Shown here: in pieces, positions 1 to 8,387 of the stretch
How the letters are laid out: each line of letters starts with the position of its first letter
Position numbering within the stretch: the stretch's first letter is position 1
Assembly (NCBI RefSeq): GCF_007994735.1
Contig: NZ_VOIL01000001.1
Coordinates: 310,001 to 374,000, forward strand
Reading direction: 5' to 3'
Source of the DNA: Nesterenkonia populi
Lineage (GTDB): Bacteria; Actinomycetota; Actinomycetes; Actinomycetales; Micrococcaceae
DNA: 64,000 nucleotides
Made by a program: the position numbers and the translations under genes
Notes under the pieces: generated by a model
Told to the model about the DNA's origin: nothing
What the model saw: the letters and a program-made list of their open reading frames with translations, nothing else
Database searches by the model: none

Positions 1-215
1 AATCCGGAGCCGATGATGCCCACAGCAGTGATCAGCAGGTAGACCCCGGCAGCGACGGCGGCCCAGTTCAGCAGCGCCCGACGGCGGCTGACGGGGGTCT
101 GCGCCTGGTGCTGCGGAGCCGGCGTCTTTCCCTGTTCGAGGCTGTTGGTGATGGCGGGTGCGGGGGCGTCTGCGGCGCGAGCGGTGACCTGTCGCTCGGC
201 GGGGGTAACGGCCAT
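1..215 (-). CDS. N-terminus of a probable Na/Pi cotransporter-type membrane protein (runs off the window)
   Basis: The frame is open from an ATG at 213-215 to the window edge and gives 71 residues. About 46 are a hydrophilic Ala/Pro/Gln-rich cytoplasmic leader, followed by a hydrophobic stretch containing NWAAVAAGVYLLITAVGIIG. That first segment resembles the start of actinobacterial Na/phosphate cotransporters of the NptA type, whose first helix has a similar YLL..VG.IG pattern. The identification rests on this short match only. A PHO-box-like direct repeat 22 bp upstream (238-255) supports a phosphate role. It is divergent from htpX. Another polytopic transporter is possible, because the family-defining repeats lie outside the window. 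Confidence 0.5.
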   Translation of the reverse strand, partial: MAVTPAERQVTARAADAPAPAITNSLEQGKTPAPQHQAQTPVSRRRALLNWAAVAAGVYLLITAVGIIGSG

Positions 216-237
216 ATGATGAACGCTCCCAACCCAA

Positions 238-255
238 GGTGAACTTTAGGTTAAC
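238..255 (-). promoter_or_regulatory. PHO-box-like direct repeat upstream of the probable phosphate transporter
   Basis: Read on the minus strand the sequence is GTTAACC-TAAA-GTTCACC: two 7-bp units with an 11-bp period (249-255 and 238-244). This matches the known actinobacterial PhoP direct-repeat unit (GTTCACC plus four less conserved bases). A degenerate third unit may follow at 227-233. It ends 22 bp before the transporter ATG, a suitable place for an activator acting at or near the -35 region. Site identity is seen in the sequence; regulation by PhoP is inferred. Confidence 0.55.
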
Positions 256-361
256 TCCGGCCAAATACTTCTCAACACTTCTGCGGGAGGCCCTGCGGAA
301 TCTCCCCGGATACGATGATGTTGCCCTCCTAGGGACACACCACACCGGCGAAAGGGACCGT

Positions 362-1228
362 ATGCACAACCATCACGGACGGCTCAGAACTGCAGGCCTG
401 CTCGCTTTTCTCTTTGCCATGGTGCTGGTGGTGGGCGCGATCGTCGCCGCCGCCACGGAGACCCCCGCGTTCATCTTCATCTTCGGCATCATCGGCCTGG
501 TGTCGGTGGCGTACTCCTACTGGAACTCGGACAAGATCGCGCTGCGGGCCATGAAGGCCTATCCCGTGACCCGCGAGCAGGCCCCGGCGCTCTACGCGAT
601 GGTGGAGGAGCTGGCCTCCCGCGCCCAGCAGCCGGCGCCCCGGATCTTCATCTCGCCCCAGCCGACCCCCAACGCGTTCGCCACGGGACGCAACCCGGAG
701 AAGGGTGTGGTCTGCTACACCGAGGGCATCCTGAACCTGCTCAACGAGCGGGAGCTGCGGGGCGTCACAGGCCATGAGCTGATGCATATCTACAACCGGG
801 ACATCCTGATCTCGTCGGTGGCGGCCGCTGTCGCCGGCTTCCTGACCACCATCACGCAGTTCTTCATCCTCTTCGGCCGCGGCGGCGGGCGGAACCAGAG
901 CCCCTTGGCGCTGATCGGAGCCATCCTTGCCGCGATCCTGATGCCGATCGCCGCAAGCATGATCCGCTCAGCGATCAGCCGCACCCGCGAGTACGACGCC
1001 GACACCGACGGCGCCGAGCTCTCCGGGGACCCGCTGGCACTGGCCTCAGCGCTGAACAAGCTCGAAGGCGGCATCCGGCAGATCCCCCTGAACGAGGATC
1101 CCAAGCACGACGCGCATGCCCACATGATGATCGCCAACCCTTTCGGGCCCCGTGCCAAGCAGATGTTCTCCACCCACCCGCCCATGGACGACCGCATCCA
1201 GCGGCTCAAAGACATGGCCGGGCATTAG
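362..1228 (+). CDS. htpX: HtpX membrane zinc metalloprotease
   Basis: HtpX is a membrane-bound M48B metalloprotease that degrades misfolded membrane proteins in the quality-control network shared with FtsH. The 288-residue product is of family length. Two transmembrane segments lie near the N-terminus (about residues 10-55) and two more around residues 150-200. The zinc motif HELMH is at residues 138-142, and the downstream SRTREYDAD block supplies the third ligand and the family signature. The frame is open back to 239, but the ATG at 362 follows GAAAGGGA and gives the normal MHNHHGRL-type N-terminus, so the upstream extension was rejected. It is divergent from the putative phosphate transporter. 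Confidence is high. Confidence 0.93.
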   Translation: MHNHHGRLRTAGLLAFLFAMVLVVGAIVAAATETPAFIFIFGIIGLVSVAYSYWNSDKIALRAMKAYPVTREQAPALYAMVEELASRAQQPAPRIFISPQPTPNAFATGRNPEKGVVCYTEGILNLLNERELRGVTGHELMHIYNRDILISSVAAAVAGFLTTITQFFILFGRGGGRNQSPLALIGAILAAILMPIAASMIRSAISRTREYDADTDGAELSGDPLALASALNKLEGGIRQIPLNEDPKHDAHAHMMIANPFGPRAKQMFSTHPPMDDRIQRLKDMAGH

Positions 1229-1237
1229 GCTGTCTCT

Positions 1238-1672
1238 GTGGCGGAGATGCTCTACGAGAAGTTCCAGGCGCTGGTCCCCAAGTACCTTGACGACAGGTGG
1301 ACCCCGGATGAGGGGTACACACGTGAGGAGCTTGCTGACCTGCTGGCAGACTCTGAGCTTCCGGATTCCTCCCGCCTGCCCCTGGTGCTGGAGGAGTTCT
1401 ACCTCGCGCTGGGCCGCTGCGAGGAGCTGATGGAGGCGTACCACTTCTTCTTCGACCCGGACGAGCTGGTGACCGAGGAGGGCCACCTGCTGTTCCTGGA
1501 GGATGAGGAGGAGCGCTTCGCCTGGGGCATCGAGGTCTCTGACCTGAGGGTGCCGGACCCGCTGATCCGCCGCCGGAAGAACGCCACCCATGAGTGGACC
1601 GCGGAGGGGGCCACGGTCAGCGAGTTCCTCTTCGACCTGCTGGAGTTCTCCTTCGAAGAGGACGAGGCGTAA
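1238..1672 (+). CDS. Small acidic protein, SUKH/SMI1-like in appearance, function unknown
   Basis: A 144-residue, strongly acidic soluble protein with a GTG start 9 bp after htpX. It has no signal peptide or membrane segment. The middle (ALGRCEELMEAYHFFFDPDE, then an EDEEERFAWGI stretch) resembles immunity/SUKH-type folds, in which a conserved aromatic and Trp core is followed by acidic loops. This is an impression from pattern only. The gene lies between htpX and a HIT protein, and its stop is only 2 bp before the HIT start, so the two are probably co-translated. No catalytic residues are recognisable. Confidence 0.7.
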   Translation: MAEMLYEKFQALVPKYLDDRWTPDEGYTREELADLLADSELPDSSRLPLVLEEFYLALGRCEELMEAYHFFFDPDELVTEEGHLLFLEDEEERFAWGIEVSDLRVPDPLIRRRKNATHEWTAEGATVSEFLFDLLEFSFEEDEA

Positions 1673-1674
1673 GT

Positions 1675-2178
1675 TTGCCCGTTGCCTGGGAGTCGCACGC
1701 TCCGCCGGACTACGCCTGCCCGTTCTGCGGCCTGGTGGCCGGCGATGTCTCGCACCCGGCCAACCGCTGTGAGCTGGGTGATCTGGTGCACCAGGACGAG
1801 CATGTCGTGGTGTTCATCGCCTGCGACGGGTTCGGCCCCTATCCCGGGCATGCGATGATCTGCCCCACGGAGCACCTTGAGGCGCTGTACGACATGGACG
1901 ATGCGATCCTCGCCAGGATCAGCTCGATGTCCCGCGACGTCGCACTGGCGATGAAGCTGGCCTGGGACCCGGAGGGCACCAGCACCCGCCAGCACAATGA
2001 GCCCGCCGGGAACCAGCACGTCTGGCACTATCACCTGCACGTGTTCCCGCGCTGGAGGGACGACATGCTCTACCGGCAGGTCCGCGCCCCGCTCAGCCCG
2101 GAGTTCCGTGCCCAGAAGGCCGTGGAGCTCCGCCCGGCGCTGGAGAAGGTGCTGGCGGAGAAGAGGCCTTCGGCGTGA
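1675..2178 (+). CDS. HIT-family nucleotide hydrolase/transferase
   Basis: A histidine-triad protein of about 167 residues. The triad H-Y-H-L-H is at residues 118-122, and a CPFCGLVAGD segment near residue 15 is typical of actinobacterial HIT proteins. HIT enzymes hydrolyse or transfer nucleoside phosphate groups (AMP-lysine, Ap4A and similar substrates); the substrate here cannot be told. I chose the TTG at 1675 because the frame upstream runs inside the preceding gene, the TTG sits 2 bp after that gene's stop, and a purine-rich GAAGAGGACGAGG precedes it. It is convergent with the polyprenyl synthase gene. Confidence 0.88.
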   Translation: MPVAWESHAPPDYACPFCGLVAGDVSHPANRCELGDLVHQDEHVVVFIACDGFGPYPGHAMICPTEHLEALYDMDDAILARISSMSRDVALAMKLAWDPEGTSTRQHNEPAGNQHVWHYHLHVFPRWRDDMLYRQVRAPLSPEFRAQKAVELRPALEKVLAEKRPSA

Positions 2179-2238
2179 AGGCCAGCGCCTCTGGGGCCGG
2201 CCGGGAGCGCGCGGGACAGGAACGCCCCCGGGCCCGGC

Positions 2239-3294
2239 TCATCCTTCGCGGTCGACGACGGCGTCGGCGAAGCTGTTGAGGGCCTGCTTCACGGTGGAGT
2301 CGGGGAGGTCGGCGATTGCTTCCTTGGCGCGTGCAGACCAGGAGCGGGCGACCTCCCAGGCCCGCTCAGTCACCGGGTGAGCGACGACGGCGGACACGGC
2401 CTCCGCGAGCGCCTCATCAGAGCTGAGGTCCCCGTCGACGAGCGTGAGCGCGTCCCGGGCGGCCTCGTCGCCCTGGGCGGCGGCCCCGCGCAGCAGCAGC
2501 ACCGGCAGGGTGGGAACCCCCTCGCGCAGATCTGTTCCGGGGGTCTTCCCGGAGGCTTCGCCGTCGGCGGCGAGGTCGATGATGTCATCGGCGAGCTGGA
2601 AGGCGATGCCGACGGCCTCCCCGTAGTCGTGCAGCAGCTGGGTCTGAGCGCCCTCGGCGCCGCCGAAGTGGGCGCCGAGCCGGGCCGCCGCCGCCACCAG
2701 GGAGCCTGTCTTGTCCGCGATGACGCTGAGGTAGTGCTTGTAGGCGTCCTCGCTGCCCTGCGGCCCGACGGTCTCGTGCAGCTGACCCATCACCAGGCGC
2801 TCGAAGGTGTGGGACTGGACCCGGGCCCCCTCCTGGGACAGCTCCGCCATCATCCGGGAGGCCCGGGAGAGGATCAGGTCCCCGGTGAGGATCGCCACCG
2901 AGTTCCCCCACACCTCGTGGGCGGATGGGGTGCCGCGGCGCAGCGGCGCCGAGTCCATGACATCGTCGTGGTACAGGGTGGCGAGGTGGATCATCTCCAT
3001 CACAGCCGCCGCCTGCCGGACCTCCGCATTCACGCCGTCGAACAGCTGGGCGGTCAGGACGGTCAGGAGCGGCCGGATCCGTTTGCCGCCGGCCTCGGCC
3101 AGGTAGCGGGCGGAGGTGTTGGTGAGCTCATCGTCGGTGGTCAGCGCCTCAAGGAGCTGCTCCTCGACCTGGTCCAGCGCCTCGGTGATGCCGGCGGACA
3201 GCGCCTCGTCGGCCGCGAGCACGTCGAAGCCCGCGGGAAGCTTGATGGTGAGTGCATCCGCCGGGGAATCGGTCTGCACAGAGGGATCAGTCAT
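2239..3294 (-). CDS. Long-chain polyprenyl diphosphate synthase (menaquinone side chain)
   Basis: A trans-prenyltransferase of 351 residues that elongates farnesyl- or geranylgeranyl-type diphosphates with IPP. The two Asp-rich metal-binding motifs are DDVMD (residues 110-114) and DDIID (236-240), and the GGKRIRP motif near residue 70 binds substrate. The residues before DDVMD that set chain length (IHLATLYH) are small, which fits a long product such as hepta- to nonaprenyl diphosphate. The gene follows menG by 11 bp in the same direction and lies next to menF, menD and menC, so its product is probably the MenA prenyl donor. I used the ATG at 3294; the open frame upstream overlaps menG. Confidence 0.9.
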   Translation of the reverse strand: MTDPSVQTDSPADALTIKLPAGFDVLAADEALSAGITEALDQVEEQLLEALTTDDELTNTSARYLAEAGGKRIRPLLTVLTAQLFDGVNAEVRQAAAVMEMIHLATLYHDDVMDSAPLRRGTPSAHEVWGNSVAILTGDLILSRASRMMAELSQEGARVQSHTFERLVMGQLHETVGPQGSEDAYKHYLSVIADKTGSLVAAAARLGAHFGGAEGAQTQLLHDYGEAVGIAFQLADDIIDLAADGEASGKTPGTDLREGVPTLPVLLLRGAAAQGDEAARDALTLVDGDLSSDEALAEAVSAVVAHPVTERAWEVARSWSARAKEAIADLPDSTVKQALNSFADAVVDREG

Positions 3295-3305
3295 CGCAGG
3301 CAACT

Positions 3306-4022
3306 CTATCCGGCGTCGGGGGTCTTCACCGCGCGGTGGATCGCCACGATCCCGCCGGTCAGGTTGCGGTATCGCACGTCGGACCATCCCACGCCCTCGA
3401 TCATGCGGCCGAGGAGGTCCTGGCCGGGCCAGGCGCGGATGGACTCGGCGAGGTAGACGTAGGCGTCCGGGCTGGAGGAGACGGCGCGAGCCGCCGGCGG
3501 CAGGGCACGCATCAGATACTCCTGATAGATGGTGCGGAAGACCGTGTTGGTGGGGTCGGAGAACTCCATGACGGCGAGCCGGCCCCCGGGCTTGGTGACC
3601 CGGAGCATCTCGGCGAGGCCCACGGCCGGGTCAGCGATGTTCCGCAGGCCGAAGCTGATGGTGACGGCGTCGAACCGGCCGTCCTCGAACGGCAGGCTCA
3701 TCGCATCACCCTGGACGAAGGTCATGTCGGGGCGGCGACGGCGGCCCACGGCGAGCATCCCCTCGGAGAAGTCGCAGGCGACGGCATGCGCCCCGGCGTC
3801 GTGGAAGGGCTCGGTGGAGGAGCCGGTGCCGGCGGCGAGGTCGAGGACGTGCTCGCCCGGCTGCACGTCCAGCGCCTCCACCAGGCGTCGGCGCCAGACT
3901 TTGGTCCGCCCCATGGAGAGGACGTCGTTGGTGATGTCGTACCGCTCAGCCACATGGTCGAACATGCCGGCGACGTCGTCGGGATTCTTGTCCAGCCCAG
4001 CACGGGGTCCTGTGGGATTCAC
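3306..4022 (-). CDS. menG: Demethylmenaquinone methyltransferase MenG/UbiE
   Basis: A class I SAM-dependent methyltransferase of 238 residues that carries out the last step of menaquinone synthesis by methylating demethylmenaquinone. The SAM-binding motif [11 protein letters not shown] follows the family N-terminus ([17 protein letters not shown]). SFGLRNI and the C-terminal [11 protein letters not shown] are typical UbiE blocks. The frame is open far upstream, but that part lies antisense to menF. The GTG at 4020-4022 fits the family N-terminus and leaves a 45-bp divergent gap to menF. It forms an operon with the polyprenyl synthase. Confidence 0.93.
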   Translation of the reverse strand: MNPTGPRAGLDKNPDDVAGMFDHVAERYDITNDVLSMGRTKVWRRRLVEALDVQPGEHVLDLAAGTGSSTEPFHDAGAHAVACDFSEGMLAVGRRRRPDMTFVQGDAMSLPFEDGRFDAVTISFGLRNIADPAVGLAEMLRVTKPGGRLAVMEFSDPTNTVFRTIYQEYLMRALPPAARAVSSSPDAYVYLAESIRAWPGQDLLGRMIEGVGWSDVRYRNLTGGIVAIHRAVKTPDAG

Positions 4023-4067
4023 CCCAGCATTCTTGCAGATTCGCCCGACGAGTAGGATTGGCAGGCC

Positions 4068-5345
4068 ATGACCTCCGCGCCCCGTCCCCTGACCCTGCGC
4101 ACAGTCGAGGTGGATCTTGCCGGCCGCGAGCTCACCGGGCTGCTGGCTGGGCTCGAGCCCTCCGCGGCGTGGGTGCGTGAGGGAGACGGGCTGATCGGCC
4201 TGGGCGAGGCGGCGCGCACGACGGCGTCGGGCCCCCGCCGGTTCGAGCGGCTCGCGCAGGTGTGGGACGAGCTGGGGACTGAGCACAGTGACCTGGTGGC
4301 TTTCGTCTCGGTGACCTTTTCGGCGGAGTCGGAGTACACCTCGCTGCTGGTGGTTCCAGAAGTGCTGATCCGCACAGACGACGACGGCGGCGCCCGAGTG
4401 ATCATCACCGATGACGGTCAGGGCGACACCGTCAGCGTCCTGGCCCGGCACGGGCTGGTGCTGGAGGGCCGGTCCCTGCGCCTCGCGGGGCCGGGGACCC
4501 CGCCGCCCCTCCCCCGGACTGCCCTGCAGGCAGGCACACGCTCGCAGGCGCAGTACCTCAGCGCGGTGACCGCCGGTCTGAGCGCCATCGGCGACGGGAC
4601 GGTGGAGAAGCTGGTGCTGGCCCGCGACGTCGTCGTCTCCGCTGATGCCCCGGTTCCCGCGGGGCCGCTGCTGGCACGCCTGGCCGCCGACTACCCGCAG
4701 ACCTGGACCTACCGGGTGGGGCAGATGCTCGGCGCCACCCCGGAGATGCTCGTACAGCTGCGCGGGGACCGCCTGTTCTCCCGGGTGCTGGCCGGAACTG
4801 TGGATCACGCGGCATCGGCCCAGTCGCTGCTCGCCGACGGGAAGCAGCGCCGGGAGCACCACCTCGCCGTCGCCTCCCTGAGGGATCAGCTGGCCCCGCT
4901 GACCGACTCCCTGCAGTCTGCGGCAGACCCTCGGCTGCTTGAGCTGCCGAACGTGTACCACCTGGCCACCGATGTGACCGGAACCTTGGCGCGCACGGAC
5001 GACGACGGGCTACCGGGACCGTTGGAGGTGGCCTACGCGGCGCACCCCACCGCTGCGGTGTGCGGGACGCCCACCGGCGCCGCCGGGCAGCTGATCGAGC
5101 AGCTGGAAGGCCTGGACCGTGGGCCCTTCGCCGGGCCGATCGGCTGGATGGACGCCGCCGGCAACGCCGAGTTCGGCATCGCCCTGCGGGGTGGCGTGCT
5201 GGAGGAGGAGGCGCACCGGGTGCGGCTCTACGCGGGCGCAGGGATTGTGGCCGGCTCGGATCCGAAGGCCGAGCTCGCCGAGACCGAGTCCAAGCTCCGA
5301 CCGATGCTCTCGGCGCTGGGGCTGCCCTACACCGCGTCGGGGTAG
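4068..5345 (+). CDS. menF: Isochorismate synthase MenF
   Basis: A chorismate-utilising enzyme of 425 residues that converts chorismate to isochorismate, the first committed step of menaquinone synthesis. The C-terminal chorismate-binding domain shows [10 protein letters not shown] (with the general-base Lys region), [16 protein letters not shown] and the terminal [11 protein letters not shown] block with the metal-binding Glu-rich tail. The N-terminal 150 residues are the variable part. The gene is transcribed alone on the plus strand between menG and menD. It overlaps the convergent menD gene by 19 bp, so read-through would make antisense RNA to menD. Confidence 0.92.
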   Translation: MTSAPRPLTLRTVEVDLAGRELTGLLAGLEPSAAWVREGDGLIGLGEAARTTASGPRRFERLAQVWDELGTEHSDLVAFVSVTFSAESEYTSLLVVPEVLIRTDDDGGARVIITDDGQGDTVSVLARHGLVLEGRSLRLAGPGTPPPLPRTALQAGTRSQAQYLSAVTAGLSAIGDGTVEKLVLARDVVVSADAPVPAGPLLARLAADYPQTWTYRVGQMLGATPEMLVQLRGDRLFSRVLAGTVDHAASAQSLLADGKQRREHHLAVASLRDQLAPLTDSLQSAADPRLLELPNVYHLATDVTGTLARTDDDGLPGPLEVAYAAHPTAAVCGTPTGAAGQLIEQLEGLDRGPFAGPIGWMDAAGNAEFGIALRGGVLEEEAHRVRLYAGAGIVAGSDPKAELAETESKLRPMLSALGLPYTASG

Positions 5346-7291
5346 GCGGCGGCTCGGACCCTGGCGTGGAGGTCCCGCAGACCGGTGCGGTCGGTGCGCA
5401 GCTCGATGATCCGGATCCCGATCCGGTCGTCCGGGTGCGCCAGTGCGTCGCCGAGCTCCTCGAGGGTGTCCGCGAACCGGTACTCATGCTGATGGGCGTC
5501 GGCGAGCGCCTCGATGTCCACGGTCTGCGGGGTGCCGAAGAGCCGCTCCACCGACTCGGCCTGACCGGGGCGGCGGCCGATGGTGCCATGCTCCAGCTGG
5601 TCGAAGATCGCGCCGCCGCCGTCGTTGATCACCACGATGTCCAGGGTGGGGCGGCGTTCGGTGCTGGGGTGCAGCAGGGCGTTGGAGTCGTGGAGGAAGG
5701 TGAGGTCGCCGACGAGCGCGGTGACCCGGTTCCCGCCGGCGAGCGCGATTCCGGCGGCGGCGGAGACATTGCCGTCGATGCCGGAGAGGCCGCGCAGCGC
5801 GTAGACCCGGCGGGTCGGATCCCGGCGGGTGAGGACGGCGGCGAGGTCGACGTCCCGGATGACGGAGGAGGAGCCGAGCAGCAGGGGGCCGGGGGCTGTC
5901 TCGGCGACGAACTGGGCGGCGCGCACAGAGGTGAGCTCGCCGTCGTCGTCACGGAGGACCGAGTCCACGGCGCGCTGCACCGTCAGCCCGGCCTCCTCCC
6001 AGGCTTCCGCCCAGCCTTCGGGGGCGTCCCCGGCGAATTCGGCGAGATCGCCGGCCTCGCTGATGACCCGGCGGGGCAGGCGGCTGGTGAACCAGGGCTC
6101 GGCGGTGAGCGCGTACTGGACGGCGCGGACGTCTTCCCGGCTGATGAGCTGCTGGACCGGCCGCGTGAGGGTGGGCCGGCCTGCCACGACCACGCACTCC
6201 ACGGAGCTCACCAGGCTGGCCGTGTCGGTGCCTTCGGGGGCCTGCAGCACCAGCCGGTAGCCCTGAACGGGGCCGAGCTCAGCCCAGCGCGCCCCGGAGG
6301 TCGGCTCGGCGAGGACCGGCTGGCCGAGCCGGCGGGCGATGCGGACGGCTTCGGCGGGGGCGTCGTGCCCGAGGACGAACACCGTACGATGCCGTGCGGC
6401 CGTCTCCTGAAGCATCCTGGGGGCGCCTTCGGGGGCGCTGTCGTCGAGCCAGGCGACATCGAAGTCCCGGCGGGACCGGCGGTGCTCAGCGGGGCTCAGG
6501 GCCGCGGCCGCAGCGCCTGCGGGCGTCAGGGCCGGCGTCCCGGCAGCCGGCCGAGAGGCGTTCGGGACCACCCCGTCGCCGGAACGGTGCGGCCGCTGCC
6601 GTCTCCCTGGGGGGATCACGCTCCGGCGGGCCCAGCGTCCGGCGCCTCGCGGTGAGGGAGGCTCGGCCGGCACCAGCGGGTCGGCGAACCCGATGTTGAG
6701 GTGAACCGGCCCGGGAGCCTCGTGCCGGCTGCGGGCTCCGGCCTGGCGCAGCAGCAGGGCGACCTGGGCTTCGGCGGCGAGGATGTCGTCGCGGGACTCG
6801 GGCTCGAGCCGCAGGTGCCCCTGCCGGATCAGTCCCTGTTCGAGGTGGAGCTCATCCCGGACCCGGCCGGCGAACATGCCCTGCTGCCAGGTGGTCTGGT
6901 TGGCGCCTGTGCCGTGCAGCTCCTCGGGCCGGTCTGCGGTGATGGCGACGAGCGGCGCCCCGGCGAGGTCGGCCTCCATGACGGCGGGTGTCAGGTTGCC
7001 GGCCGCGGTGCCGGAGGTGGTGACGACGGCGGCGGGCTCCCCGACGGCGAGGGCCAGTCCGAGGGCGGTGAACGCGGCGGAGCGCTCATCGATGCGCATG
7101 TGCACGGTGACGGCGCCGAGCTGCTCGGCCTCGGCGAGCGCGTACGCCAGGGGCGCGGACCGGGATCCTGGGGCGACGACGACGTGCCGCAGTCCGGGGG
7201 TGAGACCTCGGATGACGCGGCGGGCCAGCCGGAGGGATTCGGCGTCGTGGGAGTCGTCGAACTCGCGGAACGGACGCCGGGGGGAACTCAC
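5327..7291 (-). CDS. menD: SEPHCHC synthase MenD with a low-complexity insert
   Basis: A thiamine-diphosphate enzyme joining isochorismate and 2-oxoglutarate to form SEPHCHC. The N-terminal PYR domain has APGSRSAPL and IDERSAAF (with the cofactor-activating Glu), then TSGTAAGNL. The C-terminal PP domain has GLSGIDGNVS and GDLTFLHD. The 654 residues exceed the usual 540-580. The excess is mainly an Arg/Pro/Ala-rich insert at about residues 212-278, between the PYR and central domains. The GTG start overlaps the menC stop by 4 bp (GTGA), so menC and menD are translationally coupled. Confidence 0.93.
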   Translation of the reverse strand: MSSPRRPFREFDDSHDAESLRLARRVIRGLTPGLRHVVVAPGSRSAPLAYALAEAEQLGAVTVHMRIDERSAAFTALGLALAVGEPAAVVTTSGTAAGNLTPAVMEADLAGAPLVAITADRPEELHGTGANQTTWQQGMFAGRVRDELHLEQGLIRQGHLRLEPESRDDILAAEAQVALLLRQAGARSRHEAPGPVHLNIGFADPLVPAEPPSPRGAGRWARRSVIPPGRRQRPHRSGDGVVPNASRPAAGTPALTPAGAAAAALSPAEHRRSRRDFDVAWLDDSAPEGAPRMLQETAARHRTVFVLGHDAPAEAVRIARRLGQPVLAEPTSGARWAELGPVQGYRLVLQAPEGTDTASLVSSVECVVVAGRPTLTRPVQQLISREDVRAVQYALTAEPWFTSRLPRRVISEAGDLAEFAGDAPEGWAEAWEEAGLTVQRAVDSVLRDDDGELTSVRAAQFVAETAPGPLLLGSSSVIRDVDLAAVLTRRDPTRRVYALRGLSGIDGNVSAAAGIALAGGNRVTALVGDLTFLHDSNALLHPSTERRPTLDIVVINDGGGAIFDQLEHGTIGRRPGQAESVERLFGTPQTVDIEALADAHQHEYRFADTLEELGDALAHPDDRIGIRIIELRTDRTGLRDLHARVRAAAYPDAV

Positions 7292-8334
7292 TCCAGCATC
7301 CTACTGGCGAGCACGCGGTGTGCGGCCCGGACGCGGTCGAACCACCAGGCCTGCCGCTCAGGGCCGAGGCGGGCGCGGCCCACCAGCTCCGGGTCCGGCT
7401 CGGGCGCAGCGATCACACCGTCCCGCACGGGCACGCCGAGACGACCGTCCGCGGGCAGCAGAGGCGAGCCCACGACGTCGTGCTCGAACAGGGTCACGGT
7501 GCCCAGCCCGCAGGCGTAGGGCAGCTGGGGCAGGCGGGAGGCGAGCGCCAGGCCGGCGGTGAGCCCGATGCTGGTGTCCAGGGCGGAGGAGACGACGACG
7601 GGCAGCCCGGCCTGCTCCACCAGGTCCAGCGCCCGACGCACTCCCCCCAGCGGCGGGACCTTGAGCACCAGCAGGTCGGCGGCGCCCAGCCGGGCGACCC
7701 GCAGGGGGTCCTCAGCTTTGCGCACGGCCTCATCGGCAGCGATCCGCACAGAGTGCCCAGCGGCGTGCAGGGCCTCGCGCAGGCGGGCGAGGCCCTCGAC
7801 CCCGGGGACGGGCTGCTCAGCGTATTCGAGCCGCCCGTGCGCGGCTTCGGCGATCCGCGGCAGGACGGCGGCGGCCTCAGCGACGTCCCAGCCGGCGTTG
7901 GCGTCCACCCGCACGCTGACCCCGGGGAGCTGGTGAACGACGGCGGACACCCGGGCCACGTCGTCGTCGGCGCCCTGCCCCGGCTCGGCGACTTTGATCT
8001 TGACCGTGGTGATGCCGTCCCCGTACCGGGCGAGAACCTCCGGGACCCGGTCGGCGGCGACTGCGGGCATGGTCGCGCTGACAGGAACGCTCCCCCGCAG
8101 CGGGGCTCCCAGCCCGGTCCAGCCGGCCTCCGCCGCGGCGGCGAGCCATGCCGATGATTCTTCGGCGCCGTACTCGGGGAACGGGGCGAACTCGGCCCAG
8201 CCCGCGGGCCCGCGCAGCAGCAGCGCCTCCCGCACCGCCTGCCCGCGGAACCGGGTGCGCATCGGCAGGGAGACGGCGACGGCTTCGTGCAGGAGCTCCT
8301 CGAGGGGCGGCAGGTCTGCGACACGGTCCGGCAT
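7288..8334 (-). CDS. menC: o-Succinylbenzoate synthase MenC
   Basis: An enolase-superfamily dehydratase converting SHCHC to o-succinylbenzoate. The barrel shows the catalytic TVKIKV lysine strand, the metal-ligand motifs VDANAGWD and EQPVPG with the following DE pair, and the second catalytic Lys in LVLKVPP. At 348 residues it is of family length. I chose the ATG at 8334, with GGTGAG just upstream; a GTG three codons earlier (8343) is possible. It is first in a menC-menD operon and divergent from the PAP2 gene across about 50 bp. Confidence 0.92.
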   Translation of the reverse strand: MPDRVADLPPLEELLHEAVAVSLPMRTRFRGQAVREALLLRGPAGWAEFAPFPEYGAEESSAWLAAAAEAGWTGLGAPLRGSVPVSATMPAVAADRVPEVLARYGDGITTVKIKVAEPGQGADDDVARVSAVVHQLPGVSVRVDANAGWDVAEAAAVLPRIAEAAHGRLEYAEQPVPGVEGLARLREALHAAGHSVRIAADEAVRKAEDPLRVARLGAADLLVLKVPPLGGVRRALDLVEQAGLPVVVSSALDTSIGLTAGLALASRLPQLPYACGLGTVTLFEHDVVGSPLLPADGRLGVPVRDGVIAAPEPDPELVGRARLGPERQAWWFDRVRAAHRVLASRMLE

Positions 8335-8387
8335 GCTTCTCACCCTATGTTGCCGCGGGCGGGGCAGAAGCTGGGATACTTCTGTGC

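Noticed and set aside
3306..4961. N-terminal extension of MenG to 551 residues
   Set aside because: The extra part is antisense to menF and matches nothing in methyltransferases; the family N-terminus begins near 4022.
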